From contig CAVWBA010000016.1 of NCBI GenBank assembly GCA_963753135.1, positions 248,001 to 312,000 on the forward strand: a stretch of 64,000 nucleotides of DNA, read 5' to 3'. The stretch is from Roseiarcus sp963753135. GTDB taxonomy: Bacteria; Pseudomonadota; Alphaproteobacteria; Rhizobiales; Beijerinckiaceae. The notes under the pieces are model-generated. The model worked only from the letters and a program-made list of their open reading frames with translations. It was not told where the DNA came from and did no database searches. Position 1 is the first letter of the stretch; each line of letters starts with the position of its first letter. Positions 37,222 through 46,532 of the stretch are shown one piece after another. A program made the translations under genes and the position numbers.

Positions 37222-37244
37222 ATGCGAAACGATTCGTTTCGCAT
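37222..37244. repeat. Perfect 23-bp palindrome in a 390-bp intergenic region
   Basis: ATGCGAAACGA and TCGTTTCGCAT are exact reverse complements around a single T. The element sits between the convergent aminotransferase and carbamoylase-type genes (36987-37374), with no T-run after it, so it looks more like a protein-binding site or a stable hairpin than an intrinsic terminator. The rest of this gap holds no convincing gene. It also contains one copy of a diverged repeat (37302-37355) also seen at 49171. Confidence 0.6.
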
Positions 37245-37301
37245 GCGAAATCAGGCCCTCGTGAAAGCAAAGGTGGTCTCGCCGGGGCCTTGGAGACTCG
37301 T

Positions 37302-37355
37302 TAAAGGCGCCGCAAGTCACTGAAATGGCTGAAAACGGACTCGCTAAGAGGAGAC
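37302..37355. repeat. Diverged intergenic repeat, copy A
   Basis: A stretch starting GACTCGTTAA and ending with GAAAACGGACTCGCTAAG aligns by eye with 49171-49226 over its whole length at roughly three quarters identity. Both copies lie in gaps between convergent genes and both hold two GACTCG-type sites (GANTC is the CcrM methylation target in alphaproteobacteria). No coding capacity is seen. Confidence 0.5.
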
Positions 37356-37374
37356 GCCCGCTGAGAGCGTCTCC
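37350..37374 (-). terminator. Hairpin at the end of the hyuAB-hydrolase operon
   Basis: GGAGACGC and GCGTCTCC pair perfectly over 8 bp around a 9-base loop directly after the stop codon of the minus-strand M20 hydrolase. On that strand the stem is followed only by CTCTTAG, so it is a weak intrinsic terminator or a 3' stability hairpin. Confidence 0.5.
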
Positions 37375-38605
37375 CTAGGCCCCCTTGAGCACGATCGCCT
37401 CCGCCGCATCGGCAAGCGCTTGGCAGCCGAGCACGATGTCAGCCTCGCTCGTGTCCTCTGTCCAGTGGTGGCTCACGCCTTTGATGCTGGGCACGAACAG
37501 CATCGCAGCAGGAAGCTTCCGCGCCAGGATCTGCGCATCGTGCCCGGCGCCGCTCGGCATCGAGATGAAGGCGCCCGGCGCATGCTTTTCAGCTGCGCGG
37601 CTCAGCGCGTCTTGAAACGCCTGCGACATGAGCACGGGGCTCACCGCCGAAACGGTCTCCACCGTGACCGCGCAGGGGCCCGCTGAATTGGCTTCGGCGA
37701 CGAGGGCGAGGAGCAAGTCCTCGAAGCGCTGCAGTTGCGCCGCCTCGATGTCGCGCACCTGGAACAGCATCTCGGCGCGGCCGGGAACGATGCTCGGCTG
37801 GCCGGGCTCGAGGCGGATCGCGCCCGTGGTCCAGACGCTGCGGGGTCCGGAAACTTGCGGGAAACGGTCCGCGATCGCCGCGGCCAGTTTGACGAGCGCG
37901 ACGCCGGCGTCCTTGCGCTGGACCATGCGCGTCGTGCCCGCGTGATTGGCCTCTCCGACGAAACACGATGCGATAGAGGCGGATGCCGACAATGCCTGTG
38001 ACCACGCCGAGGCGCAGTCCCGCCTCGTCGAGCGTGTCGCCCTGCTCGATGTGGGCTTCGAGATAGCCGATATAATCCGAGGCCACGATCGTCTCGCGCT
38101 TCCGCCCCGCAAGGCCCGCGTTCGCCAGCGCCTCGCGCAACGGCGTTCCATGATTCCGGTCGCGCGCTTTGTCGATCTCTTCGTCGGTGACGTCGCCAAT
38201 GAAGGAGCGGCTTCCGAGGAAAGAGCCGAAGTGCCCTTCCTCGTCCGCCCATGAGGCGACGTCGATCGCGCCGCCGGCCGTGCGGGAATCTTCGCTGAAC
38301 GCGCGCGCGACTTCCAATCCGTAGATGACGCCGAGCGCGCCATCGAGCCAGCCCGCATGGTTCTGGGATTCGGTGTGCGAACCGATCAAGAGCCTGGGCC
38401 CACTCGCGCGCGAACGGCCGAACACATTGCCGATACCGTCAATCGACGCGTCGAGGCCTGCGTCCGCGAAACGCCCGGCGAGCCAGCGGCGCGCCTCGAT
38501 GTCTTGCGGCGAAAACGTCGGCCGGTGCACGCCCGTCTTGTAGGCGCCGAACTTAGCCAGGCGCCGAAGGTCGGCGAGCAGTCGGGCGCCGTCGATCTGA
38601 GGCAT
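37375..38605 (-). CDS. M20 family Zn-dependent amidohydrolase (carbamoylase/allantoate amidohydrolase type), frameshifted
   Basis: Hydrolase of about 409 residues of the hydantoinase/carbamoylase group, which removes carbamoyl or ureido groups to release ammonia. Likely metal ligands are His77 in LIGSHTESQNHAGWLDG, Asp88, Glu122-123 in ADEEGHFGS and His185 in EAHIEQG, plus a late His in KGVSHHWTEDTSEAD. The first motif reads HTE where the family usually has HxD. One extra T near 37963 separates the halves (IRLYRIV/FVGEANHAGTTRM). It starts 10 bp after the quinone oxidoreductase, in the operon with HyuA/HyuB, so the substrate is probably an N-carbamoyl acid from a hydantoin or similar ring. 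Confidence 0.85.
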
Positions 38606-38615
38606 TGGCGCTGGC

Positions 38616-39599
38616 TCAACTCGGGTTGACGGCGAGGATGAGCTTGCCCGCGACCTGGCGCGAAGCCAGGCGATTGAGCATCGCGCCCGCCTCGGCGAAA
38701 GGGAACGTCTCTTCAAGCGGGACTTTGAGGCTCCCGTCCATGATCCCGCCCACGACCGAGTCGATCGACTGGCGCCAGGTTGCGGAAGAAAAATCGGCGT
38801 GGCCCAGGTGAAAGCGGGTGAAGGTGAGCGACTTCGCCACCAGCCTCTCCCAGAGATTGGGGAACGGCCGGCCCTCGGCTTCGCCGAAGCTCACGACGTG
38901 ACCAAGGTTGCGGATCACCGAGAAACTGCGGTCGAGGATGCTGGCGCCGGTCGAGTCCAGCACCTTGTCGACGCCCCTGCCCTTAGTGAAGCTTGTCACC
39001 GCCTTGACGAAATCCTCCTCCTCCCGGTTGACCACCTTCGTCGCGCCATAGCCAAGCGCACGGGCCTCCTTGCCCTTCGTGCCCACGGTTCCGATGACGG
39101 TCGCGCCGGCGCGCACGGCGAGCTGGGTTGCGAACAAGCCCACGCCGCCGCCGATGGCGTGGATGAGAATGACGTCGCCCGGCTTGGTCGCGCTGACATT
39201 GTGGAGAAGATGCCACGCGGTGAGCCCCTGGATGGGGAAAGCCGCCGCAACGTCGAGCCCCATGTCCGCCGGGATCGGGATCAGCCTTTCGACCCGCGCC
39301 ACGCACTGATCGGCGAAGCCGCCCGCTTCCTCCAAAAAGGCTGCGACACGGTCGCCGACCTTCGGACCGCTGACACCCGGTCCGAGCGCTGCGATCCGCC
39401 CGGAGACTTCGAGGCCGCCAACAATCGGATAGCCCTTCGGGTGAGGATAGGTTCCGCTCACGATCATCGTGTCGGCGAAATTGCAGCCGCAATAGGCGAC
39501 GTCGATCAGCGCCTCTCCGGGACCCGGAATTGGCTGCGGGGCCTCGCCCATCCTCAGATTGCCTTTCACCCCGGGAGCGTCGATGATGACTGCGCGCAA
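38616..39599 (-). CDS. Zinc-independent MDR oxidoreductase (quinone oxidoreductase-like)
   Basis: Medium-chain reductase of 327 residues. It has the GroES-like N-terminus (CGCNFADTMIVSGTYPHPKGYPIVGGLEVSGRIAALGPGVSGPKVGDRVAAFL) and the NADPH motif VILIHAIGGGVGLFATQLAVRAGATVIGTVGTKGKEARA. Structural-zinc cysteines are missing, as in QOR-type enzymes. The C-terminus FAEAGAMLNRLASRQVAGKLIL is typical. It lies between hyuB and the M20 hydrolase, which is unusual for hydantoin operons; it may reduce or oxidise the ring or its product. Confidence 0.87.
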   Translation of the reverse strand: MRAVIIDAPGVKGNLRMGEAPQPIPGPGEALIDVAYCGCNFADTMIVSGTYPHPKGYPIVGGLEVSGRIAALGPGVSGPKVGDRVAAFLEEAGGFADQCVARVERLIPIPADMGLDVAAAFPIQGLTAWHLLHNVSATKPGDVILIHAIGGGVGLFATQLAVRAGATVIGTVGTKGKEARALGYGATKVVNREEEDFVKAVTSFTKGRGVDKVLDSTGASILDRSFSVIRNLGHVVSFGEAEGRPFPNLWERLVAKSLTFTRFHLGHADFSSATWRQSIDSVVGGIMDGSLKVPLEETFPFAEAGAMLNRLASRQVAGKLILAVNPS

Positions 39600-39614
39600 G
39601 GAGGCTTTCCCTCG

Positions 39615-41420
39615 CTATTTCGTCGCAGCCGCGCCGGCGCGAAGCGCGTCGGTCGCCGCCGCATCCAGCGCCTTCCCTCGGATGACGACGCCGTAATCCG
39701 CTTCCGCCTGCGCGGCGGAAATATAGCCGTCGAGCATGTCGCTGAGCACCGCCTCGGGATCGCGTTCGAACGGATTTCCGTAGCCGCCGCCATTCGGTCC
39801 GATCGCTGCGAGCCGGTCGCCGCGGTTCGCTCCGCGATAGGGAACCTTGGATGGGAGCGTGGTTTCGCCGCCGCTCGCCGGGAGCACGGACAAGGAGGCG
39901 GTTGAGCCGTCCTCGCCGCCGGCGAATCCCCACGGGCGATATTTGTGTCCCTCGCCCTCGACCGAGAACGCGCCGTCGGACAGAAATGCGAATTCGCGGA
40001 TGGAGCCGATGCCGCCGCGCCACTTGCCTTTCGCTGGAGCCTGATCGCGCAACTCGTAGCGGTTGACGCGAAGCGGCAAATGCGACTCGATGTCCTCGAT
40101 CGGGTTGTTGCGGGTGTTGGCGTAAAGGGTGTCGACGGCGTCCATGCCGTCCATGCCCTCTCTGCCGCCGTAGCTCCCTTCGAGAATCTCCATCTGCACC
40201 CAGTGCTGGCCCTCATGGAGGCCGGTGAACGCGACGCAGCGCAGGTTGCCGATGCCCGCGCTCACCTGTCCGGGCACGCATTGCGCAAGCGCCTTCATGA
40301 CGGTGTCGGCAAGCGCGTTGCCGGGGCAGAAGCGCGCGATGACCGGCGCGGGGAAGTTGGGGTTCGCGAGCGTTCCCTTCGGCGCGACAATATGGATCGG
40401 TCGCGTCAGGCCCATGTTCTGCGGCACGTTTCCATAAGTCGCGCTGTCGAGAAGGATGGACCGGAGCGTGAGCCAGATCGCGCAATCGACCGTGCCTTCG
40501 AGCGGCATATTGATCGGCCGATCGTCGACCTGCGGCGCGGTGCCCGTCAGATCGACAGTCATCTCATCGCCGCGCACTTTCAGCGTCGCCTTGATCTTGA
40601 GATCGCGGCGTTTCGCCTCCTCGTCGTCCAAGAAGCCGTCGATCGTCGTCTCGGCCGCATAGTCGCCGTCCGGCAACGCGCCGATCGCCTTGCGCATCAG
40701 GCGCTCGGAATAATCCATGATATCCTGGTAGGCGAGCATCACGGTCTCGAGACTGTATTGCCGCACGAGCCCGAGAAACCGCTCGGCGCCGATCTCCGCC
40801 GCCTTGATCTGCGCCTCCATGTCGCCGACGACCAGGTCAGGCGCACGGATATTGTCGCGCAAGAGCTGCCAGACCGCCCGGTTTGGCCGCCCGTCCTCGA
40901 CGATCTTGATCGCCTTGAACTGAAGGCCTTCCGCATAGGCGTCGACGGCGCTGACGATGCCCGCGCTGCCTGGAGTTGAGGCGCCGATGTCCAAATGATG
41001 GGCAGTGGTGACCGAGAAGCCGATCAGCTGACCGTCGAGAAAGACCGGCACGCAAAAGGCGACGTCCGGCCCGTGCGAGGCGCCCCCGTAAGGGTCGTTG
41101 TGCATGATCACATCGCCGGGGCCGATCGTCTCGCCACGTTTCCTGAGCTCCTTTCGAATCCCTCGGACATATCCGGGGATCGGACCGGACTGGAGCGGGG
41201 TGCTCATCTTGCACTCGCAAAGCTGGCCACCGTCCGCGTCGGTCAGTGCGGCGCCAAAATCCTCGGACTCGCGGATGATGCTCGAATAGGCCATGCGCAT
41301 GAGCTTGTGGCCCATCTCGATCGCAATGTTCTCGAGCGCGCCATGGATGACCGCCGCCGTCACCGGATTGACGCGAGTCGCTGGCTGGCCGTCCGGGGCG
41401 ACTGCGGAATGAACCGTCAT
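39615..41420 (-). CDS. hyuB: Hydantoinase B/oxoprolinase subunit B
   Basis: HyuB family protein of about 601 residues, the second subunit of ATP-dependent hydantoinase / N-methylhydantoinase / acetophenone carboxylase-type enzymes. It opens VNPVTAAVIHGALENIAIEMGHKLMRMAYSSIIRESEDFGAALTDADG and contains GDVIMHNDPYGGASHGPDVAFCVPVF and the C-terminal YRGANRGDRLAAIGPNGGGYGNPFERDPEAVLSDMLDGYIS. The ATG at 41420 overlaps the HyuA stop (ATGA). A frameshift in hyuA makes the two look like one 1293-residue frame; the junction and the overlap show they are separate genes. Confidence 0.92.
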   Translation of the reverse strand: MTVHSAVAPDGQPATRVNPVTAAVIHGALENIAIEMGHKLMRMAYSSIIRESEDFGAALTDADGGQLCECKMSTPLQSGPIPGYVRGIRKELRKRGETIGPGDVIMHNDPYGGASHGPDVAFCVPVFLDGQLIGFSVTTAHHLDIGASTPGSAGIVSAVDAYAEGLQFKAIKIVEDGRPNRAVWQLLRDNIRAPDLVVGDMEAQIKAAEIGAERFLGLVRQYSLETVMLAYQDIMDYSERLMRKAIGALPDGDYAAETTIDGFLDDEEAKRRDLKIKATLKVRGDEMTVDLTGTAPQVDDRPINMPLEGTVDCAIWLTLRSILLDSATYGNVPQNMGLTRPIHIVAPKGTLANPNFPAPVIARFCPGNALADTVMKALAQCVPGQVSAGIGNLRCVAFTGLHEGQHWVQMEILEGSYGGREGMDGMDAVDTLYANTRNNPIEDIESHLPLRVNRYELRDQAPAKGKWRGGIGSIREFAFLSDGAFSVEGEGHKYRPWGFAGGEDGSTASLSVLPASGGETTLPSKVPYRGANRGDRLAAIGPNGGGYGNPFERDPEAVLSDMLDGYISAAQAEADYGVVIRGKALDAAATDALRAGAAATK

Positions 41421-43496
41421 TGCAGGCCTCCGAGCGTGATGATGATATTGCCCGTCCAGTCGACGCGGGCGGTTGCGCCCGGCGGAACGAGCGTGGTGCT
41501 GTCCGTTTGCAGGATGACTGCCGGACCGGGAAAGGTCTCCTCCAGTGGGAGGTCGCTGCGCCGGTAGAAGGGCGTGTCGAAGCTCTTGAGCGTACCGGCG
41601 ACCCGAAACAGACAAGGACTGACGCGCGCCTTCGCTTTTTCGAGCGAACCGCCTTTGGGCGCGTTCATCGCTCTGAGCTTCGGCACCCGTCCGACGCCGC
41701 TCACCCGCACGTTCACGATCTCGATCGGGCTCGTCTCGAACGCGCGCCCATATTCGGCGGCATGCGCCGCGTGGAACGCCTTCCATGTCCTGCGGTAGCG
41801 TTTCCTCCGTGATCTCGCCGTCCGGCAGAGGAACACGCAACTCGTAACCTTGCCCGACGTAGCGAAGGTCGCCCGCGCGGGAGAAGGTGACTTCCGAAAG
41901 CGGAATATGGTCCGCCGCGAACTGCGTCGCGAGGCCAGCTTGCATATCAGCGAGGCTCTTGTTGAGCTTCCTGAGATCGATCGCGCCGCTCACCTGAAAT
42001 TCGGTCTGGATGGCGTCATATTTGAAATCGGTCGTGAGGAGTCCCATGGCGGAGGTGATGCCGGGGTAGGGGGGCGCGATCACCTCGGGAATGCCGAGAA
42101 TGGCGGCGACCTCGGCGCCCTGCAGGGGGCCCGCGCCGCCGAAGGCCACAAGCGAGAAGCCGCGCGGGTCGATGCCCTTCTGGATGGTGCGGGAGCGGAT
42201 GGCGTTCGCCATATTGGCGTTGATCACGGTGATGATTCCCTCCGCCGCCTCGCTGAGGCCGAGCCCGAGCTTGGCCGCAAGCCCGCTCACCGCTCGGCGC
42301 GCCGCTTCTGCATCGAGCTTCATGCCGCCGCCGAGGAAGTCCTCCGCATCGAGCCGACCGAGAACCAGATTGGCGTCTGTCACGGTCGGTTCTTCGCCGC
42401 CCATCCCATAAGCCGCGGGTCCAGGCGCCGCGCCCGCGCTGCGCGGCCCAACTCGAAACGCCCCGCCGTGGTCGATGTAGGCGATGGAGCCGCCGCCCGC
42501 GCCAATGGTGTGGATGTCGATCATGGGCGTCAGCAGCGGAAAGCCGGCGATGGACGTCGAACGCGCGTCCGTCTCCGCGAGCCTTCCGTCGACGATGATC
42601 CCAATGTCCGCGCTCGTGCCGCCGATGTCGAAGGTGATGAGCTTCCTTCGCTCGGCGAGCCCGCCGATCCAGGCTCCGGCCAGCACGCCGGCCGCCAACC
42701 CAGAAAGCAGCGTCAGCGTCGGCTTCTCCGACACCATGCTCGCGGTCGCCACGCCTCCGTTCGACGCCATGATCCTCAGATCGGCGGCAAGCCCCGCGCT
42801 TTTGAGCGACCGGTCGAGGTGGGTGATATACGTTCGGACCTTCGGCCCGATGAAGGCCGCCAACGCCGCGGTCGTGAATCGTTCGAACTCCCGAAACTGT
42901 GGGGATATGAAGGAGGATGTGGTGACGAAGGCGTCAGGGAGAATTTTGGACACGATCGCCTTGGCGCGGTCCTCATGCGCCGGGTTGAGGTAGGAGAAAA
43001 GAAAGCAGATTGCGACGGATTCGACGCCGGCGTCGCGCAGCGCGACCGCCGCGTCGCGCACCGCCTCTTCGTCCAATGGCTCGAGTTCCTCCCCGTGCGG
43101 CGGCGCGAGGCGCCCTCCGACCACCATGCGATCGCGGCGTTTGATCAGCGGACGGTTCTGCCACGGCAGCTCCTGTCGGATCGAGTAGTGCTCGACCCGC
43201 TGATGACGGCCGATATGCAGAACGTCGCGAAAGCCCTCGTTGGTGATCATGCCAGCTTTGGCGCCCTTGTCCTCGAGCACCGCGTTGGTCGCGGCCGTCG
43301 TCGCATGGAAGACGAGATCAATCTCGTCGGGCTTGCGCTGAGCCGACGCAAGGAGGCCCTCGATCCCCTTCATGACTCCGTTCGAGGGATCTTGCGGCGT
43401 GGTCGGAACCTTGTGGATGGCCATCGCGCCGGTGTCGAGGTCGGAATAAATGAGATCGGTGAACGTGCCGCCGACATCGACGCCAATGACTTTCAT
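41417..43496 (-). CDS. hyuA: Hydantoinase A/oxoprolinase subunit A, frameshifted near its end
   Basis: HyuA family ATPase-like subunit of about 692 residues that activates the cyclic amide with ATP. The actin-like phosphate loop is IGVDVGGTFTDLIYSDLDTG, with FHATTAATNAVLEDKGAKAGMITNEGF, LITFDIGGTSADIGIIVDG, IHTIGAGGGSIAYID and GFSLVAFGGAGPLQ further on. One extra G near 41790 throws the last 125 residues (WKAFHAAHAAEYGRAFETSPIEIVNVRV..GNIIITLGGLQ) into another frame. It is the first gene of a four-gene operon and has a sigma-54-like promoter about 160 bp upstream. Confidence 0.92.
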
Positions 43497-43656
43497 GGGA
43501 AGAGAACTCCGAAGGTCCGGCTAGCCCTGTTTCGAACCGGACGCCAGATGCCGCGAGCGTCATCGATGGAAACGAAAATCTCCGCCCGCGCCGTGTCGAA
43601 CCGCATCCACTCGCAAATCTGTTAGCGCCACACGGAGGTGCATCCTCACTTCTGCT

Positions 43657-43672
43657 CGCAAATAGCTTGCCA
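43657..43672 (-). promoter_or_regulatory. Sigma-54-like promoter of the hyuA operon
   Basis: The minus strand reads TGGCAAGCTATTTGCG. GG and GC are 10 bp apart and TTGC is intact; deviations are A for C in GGCAC and a final G for A/T. Start of transcription would be near 43646, 150 nt before hyuA. It is weaker than the sites at 3917, 31934 and 51968. Confidence 0.55.
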
Positions 43673-43741
43673 TCTTCTGCGCCGCGACATCGGCCTTCCG
43701 TTGCGCGAAAGGTCTTCTGATCAAGGGGCTGGGCGTCCTCC

Positions 43742-43757
43742 CGGCATGACGCTTGCT
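43742..43757 (+). promoter_or_regulatory. Sigma-54-like promoter of the ABC/allantoinase operon
   Basis: CGGCATGACGCTTGCT has GG and GC 10 bp apart and an intact TTGCT box; deviations are C for the first T and T for C in GGCAC. The start would be near 43768, 62 nt before the binding-protein gene. It is divergent from the candidate at 43657. The 330-bp gap here holds no gene. Confidence 0.58.
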
Positions 43758-43829
43758 TCGTTGGCGACGTCGCAGGGCTTCACCATCGCGATCGGCCCTG
43801 ATCAACGGCTTCTCTAACGGAGACTTGGA

Positions 43830-44942
43830 ATGGCGAACCGTTCGTCGGTTTGGCGCGCCGCCGCCTTGAGCTTGGCAACCTGCGGAGCCGTTGCGGGCTC
43901 GGCGCACGCGGACGATCTGTCGTATTTCGAGAAACAAATTGAGCCGTTCAGGACGAAGCCGGTATTCGTCGCTCCTGGTCCCGCATTCGATGCTCAGGCC
44001 TGCATGAAGGGCAAGACGATCCTCAGCATTCCCGTATCGAGCGCGAATCCCTTCACCGCCAATATCGAGAAGGCCATGGCGGCGGCGGCAAAAAAAGTAG
44101 GCTTCAAGTTTATTACCTGGGAGAATCAGGGACAAAGCTCCCAATGGGTGCAGGGCATGGACACGGCCGTCAACCAGAAGGTCGATCTCATCGACCTTCT
44201 GGCCGGAACCGATCCGCGCGTCCTCGTGCCGCAGGTGCAGGCCGCGCGGGCTGCGCATATCCCCGTGGTCGCCTCGCATTACAATGGGGTTGAGCAAACC
44301 GCCGAGGTGAAGAAATACGCTGACGGAGACGTTCCCATCGACTACGCGAAGGCCGGCGCTCTCCTGGCCGATTGGGCGGTCGTCAAAACCAAGGGTCACA
44401 TGAACGCCCTGGTCCTGATTGCAACGGGGCCGCTTTCGACCGACTCGATGATGTCGGGCATCGAAGCGGAGCTGAAGCACTGCGACGACTGCAAGACGAA
44501 GGTGATGAACTTCCCCGTCGTCGACTGGGGCACTCGCATCACGCCTGGGGTACAGGCGGCGCTCCTCGCCGATCCCACGGTCAACTACATCATCGTGATC
44601 TACGACAGCATGAGCCAATTCGTGACGCCGGCCGTCACGATCACGGGGTCCCAGAAGAAGGTTGGCGTCGACGCCTTCAACGGCACGCCGTTCGTCCTCG
44701 GGCTCGTGCAGCAGGGACAGGTTGAGATGGATATCGGCGAGAATCTCGACTGGATCGGTCACGCGATCATCGACGCCGAAATGCGCCGCGTCTGCGGCCT
44801 GCCCCTCATCTCGGATCCGAAGATTCCCTTCTATATCTTCACCCAGGAAAACGCGAAGGATGCGGGGACGCCGCCCCAGCTCTCCCAGGGCTATGGGGAC
44901 GCCTATGTGAAGGGCTACGCGGACCTGTGGAAGCTTCAGTAG
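43830..44942 (+). CDS. ABC transporter periplasmic binding protein (type 1, sugar/nucleoside-like)
   Basis: Binding protein of 370 residues with a signal peptide (MANRSSVWRAAALSLATCGAVAGSAHA). The type 1 fold is seen in KTILSIPVSSANPFTANIEKAMAAAAKKVGFKFITWENQGQSSQWVQGMDTAVNQKVDLIDLLAG and in VNYIIVIYDSMSQFVTPAV. It is fused by operon to an RbsA-type ATPase, an RbsC-type permease and two allantoin-pathway genes. The ligand is therefore more likely a purine derivative such as allantoin than a sugar, which is inference. Confidence 0.88.
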   Translation: MANRSSVWRAAALSLATCGAVAGSAHADDLSYFEKQIEPFRTKPVFVAPGPAFDAQACMKGKTILSIPVSSANPFTANIEKAMAAAAKKVGFKFITWENQGQSSQWVQGMDTAVNQKVDLIDLLAGTDPRVLVPQVQAARAAHIPVVASHYNGVEQTAEVKKYADGDVPIDYAKAGALLADWAVVKTKGHMNALVLIATGPLSTDSMMSGIEAELKHCDDCKTKVMNFPVVDWGTRITPGVQAALLADPTVNYIIVIYDSMSQFVTPAVTITGSQKKVGVDAFNGTPFVLGLVQQGQVEMDIGENLDWIGHAIIDAEMRRVCGLPLISDPKIPFYIFTQENAKDAGTPPQLSQGYGDAYVKGYADLWKLQ

Positions 44943-46498
44943 GAGCGGCTCGCCCGCCTGCGTCCGGCGTCTCGGCGCTTCGGCTTTGGGACCTGAGCAA
45001 GACCTTCGGGGGCCAGAAGGCCCTCGATAAGGCTTCGCTCGAAGTCGCCCCCGGCGAGGTGCATGGCCTCCTCGGTCAGAACGGTTCCGGCAAGTCGACG
45101 CTGATCAAGGTTCTGGCGGGTTTTCATGCGCCGGACCCTGGAAGCCGCCTGGAGATCGGCGGCGCAAATATTGCTCTGCCGCTCGCGCCGGGCGAGTTCC
45201 GAAAATATCGCATCAGCTTCGTGCACCAGCATCTGGGGCTGATCCCGAGTTTGACGGTGCTCGAAAACCTCTTGCTTGGGAGGCTCGCGGAGCGCGACGC
45301 CTGGGCGATCAACTGGATTGCCGAGCGCCGCGCCGCGCAGCGGCTGTTCTTGAGCTACGCCATCGATCTCAATCCTGAGGCGCGCGTCGCAGACATCGCG
45401 CCCGTCGAGCGAGCGCTGCTCGCGATTGTCCGCGCAATTTCGGAAATGAACGAGGAAGGCGGCGTGGGGCCAGGCCTTCTGGTTTTGGACGAGCCGACGC
45501 CATTTCTGCCAAAGCGCGACGTCGACCGGCTGTTTCAGCTCGTGCGCGCCGTCGTAGCCAAAGGCGCAAGCGTCATCTTCGTCTCTCACGACGTCGACGA
45601 GGTGATGGAGATCACCGATCGCGCGACCGTTCTCAGGGATGGCAAGGTCGCGGCGACGATTGATACGCGCGCTGCCACCAAGGCGGATTTTATCGAAGCG
45701 ATTGTGGGTCGCAAGCTTGCCGCCATGACGTCTCCCGCTCCTCTCGCGGCGCGTGGCCCAAGCCACGCCCTCGTGCACAATTTGTCCGGGGGAACGATTG
45801 AGGGGTTCTCGCTTGACTTGGCGGCAGGAGAGGTGGTTGGCGTGACCGGCCTGATCGGATCGGGCTATGACGAGATTCCCTATCTTATCTACGGGGCGCG
45901 GGAGGCTCGCGGCGGGACGCTCGACATCGGGGGTCGCGGCGTCGAGCTGAGCTCGATCAAGCCCCGCGACGCCATCCGCCATGGCGTTGTCCTGGTGCCT
46001 GCAGACAGGGCCAACGCCGGGGTCATCGGTCCATTGCCGGTCGCCGACAACGTCACCATGCCGACGCTCGCCTCGCGCTTCAGGTGGTGGATGCTCAGCC
46101 GGCGCGCGATGATCGCCGAAGCCGCGGAAATGGCCCGGCGTTTCGAAGTGCGCCCGGCCGATCCGACGATGAACATGGCTTCGCTGAGCGGCGGCAATCA
46201 ACAAAAGGTCGTGCTCGCCAAGTGGTTCCAGATGGCGCCGAAGCTGATCCTTCTGGATGAGCCGACGCAGGGCGTCGACATCGGCGCGCGACAGACGGTC
46301 TTCCGGCACATTGCGAGCGCAGCGTCGGCGGGCGCGGCTGTTCTTTGCGCAAGCTCGGACTACGAGCAGCTCGCCGCGATCTGCAGCCGGGTGCTGATCT
46401 TCGCGGCCGGCCGTGTCGTCGCGACCCTCGAAGGGGCCGACATCAGCAAGGACGCCATCGCGGAGCGGAGCCTCGCCGGCGCCCGGAGCGCCGCATGA
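44927..46498 (+). CDS. ABC transporter ATP-binding protein with two ATPase domains (RbsA/XylG type)
   Basis: Double ATPase of about 520 residues. Domain 1 has Walker A GQNGSGKST and Q-loop FVHQHLGL, but its signature region reads VADIAPVERALLAIVRAI in place of LSxGQ, and a short insertion (NEEGGVGPG) precedes Walker B LLVLDEPTPFL. Domain 2 keeps the signature LSGGNQQKVVLAKWF and Walker B LILLDEPTQGVD but has GLIGSGYDE for Walker A, as usual in this family. The start is a GTG at 44927 that overlaps the end of the binding-protein gene; a later start is possible. Confidence 0.88.
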   Translation: MEASVGAARPPASGVSALRLWDLSKTFGGQKALDKASLEVAPGEVHGLLGQNGSGKSTLIKVLAGFHAPDPGSRLEIGGANIALPLAPGEFRKYRISFVHQHLGLIPSLTVLENLLLGRLAERDAWAINWIAERRAAQRLFLSYAIDLNPEARVADIAPVERALLAIVRAISEMNEEGGVGPGLLVLDEPTPFLPKRDVDRLFQLVRAVVAKGASVIFVSHDVDEVMEITDRATVLRDGKVAATIDTRAATKADFIEAIVGRKLAAMTSPAPLAARGPSHALVHNLSGGTIEGFSLDLAAGEVVGVTGLIGSGYDEIPYLIYGAREARGGTLDIGGRGVELSSIKPRDAIRHGVVLVPADRANAGVIGPLPVADNVTMPTLASRFRWWMLSRRAMIAEAAEMARRFEVRPADPTMNMASLSGGNQQKVVLAKWFQMAPKLILLDEPTQGVDIGARQTVFRHIASAASAGAAVLCASSDYEQLAAICSRVLIFAAGRVVATLEGADISKDAIAERSLAGARSAA

Positions 46499-46532
46499 CG
46501 AACAGCGCGCCCGTCAAGCAAGGCGGCGGACC

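Noticed and set aside
39615..43496. A single 1293-residue HyuA-HyuB fusion protein
   Set aside because: The true HyuA C-terminus is found in another frame and ends in an ATGA overlap with HyuB; the apparent fusion comes from one extra base near 41790.
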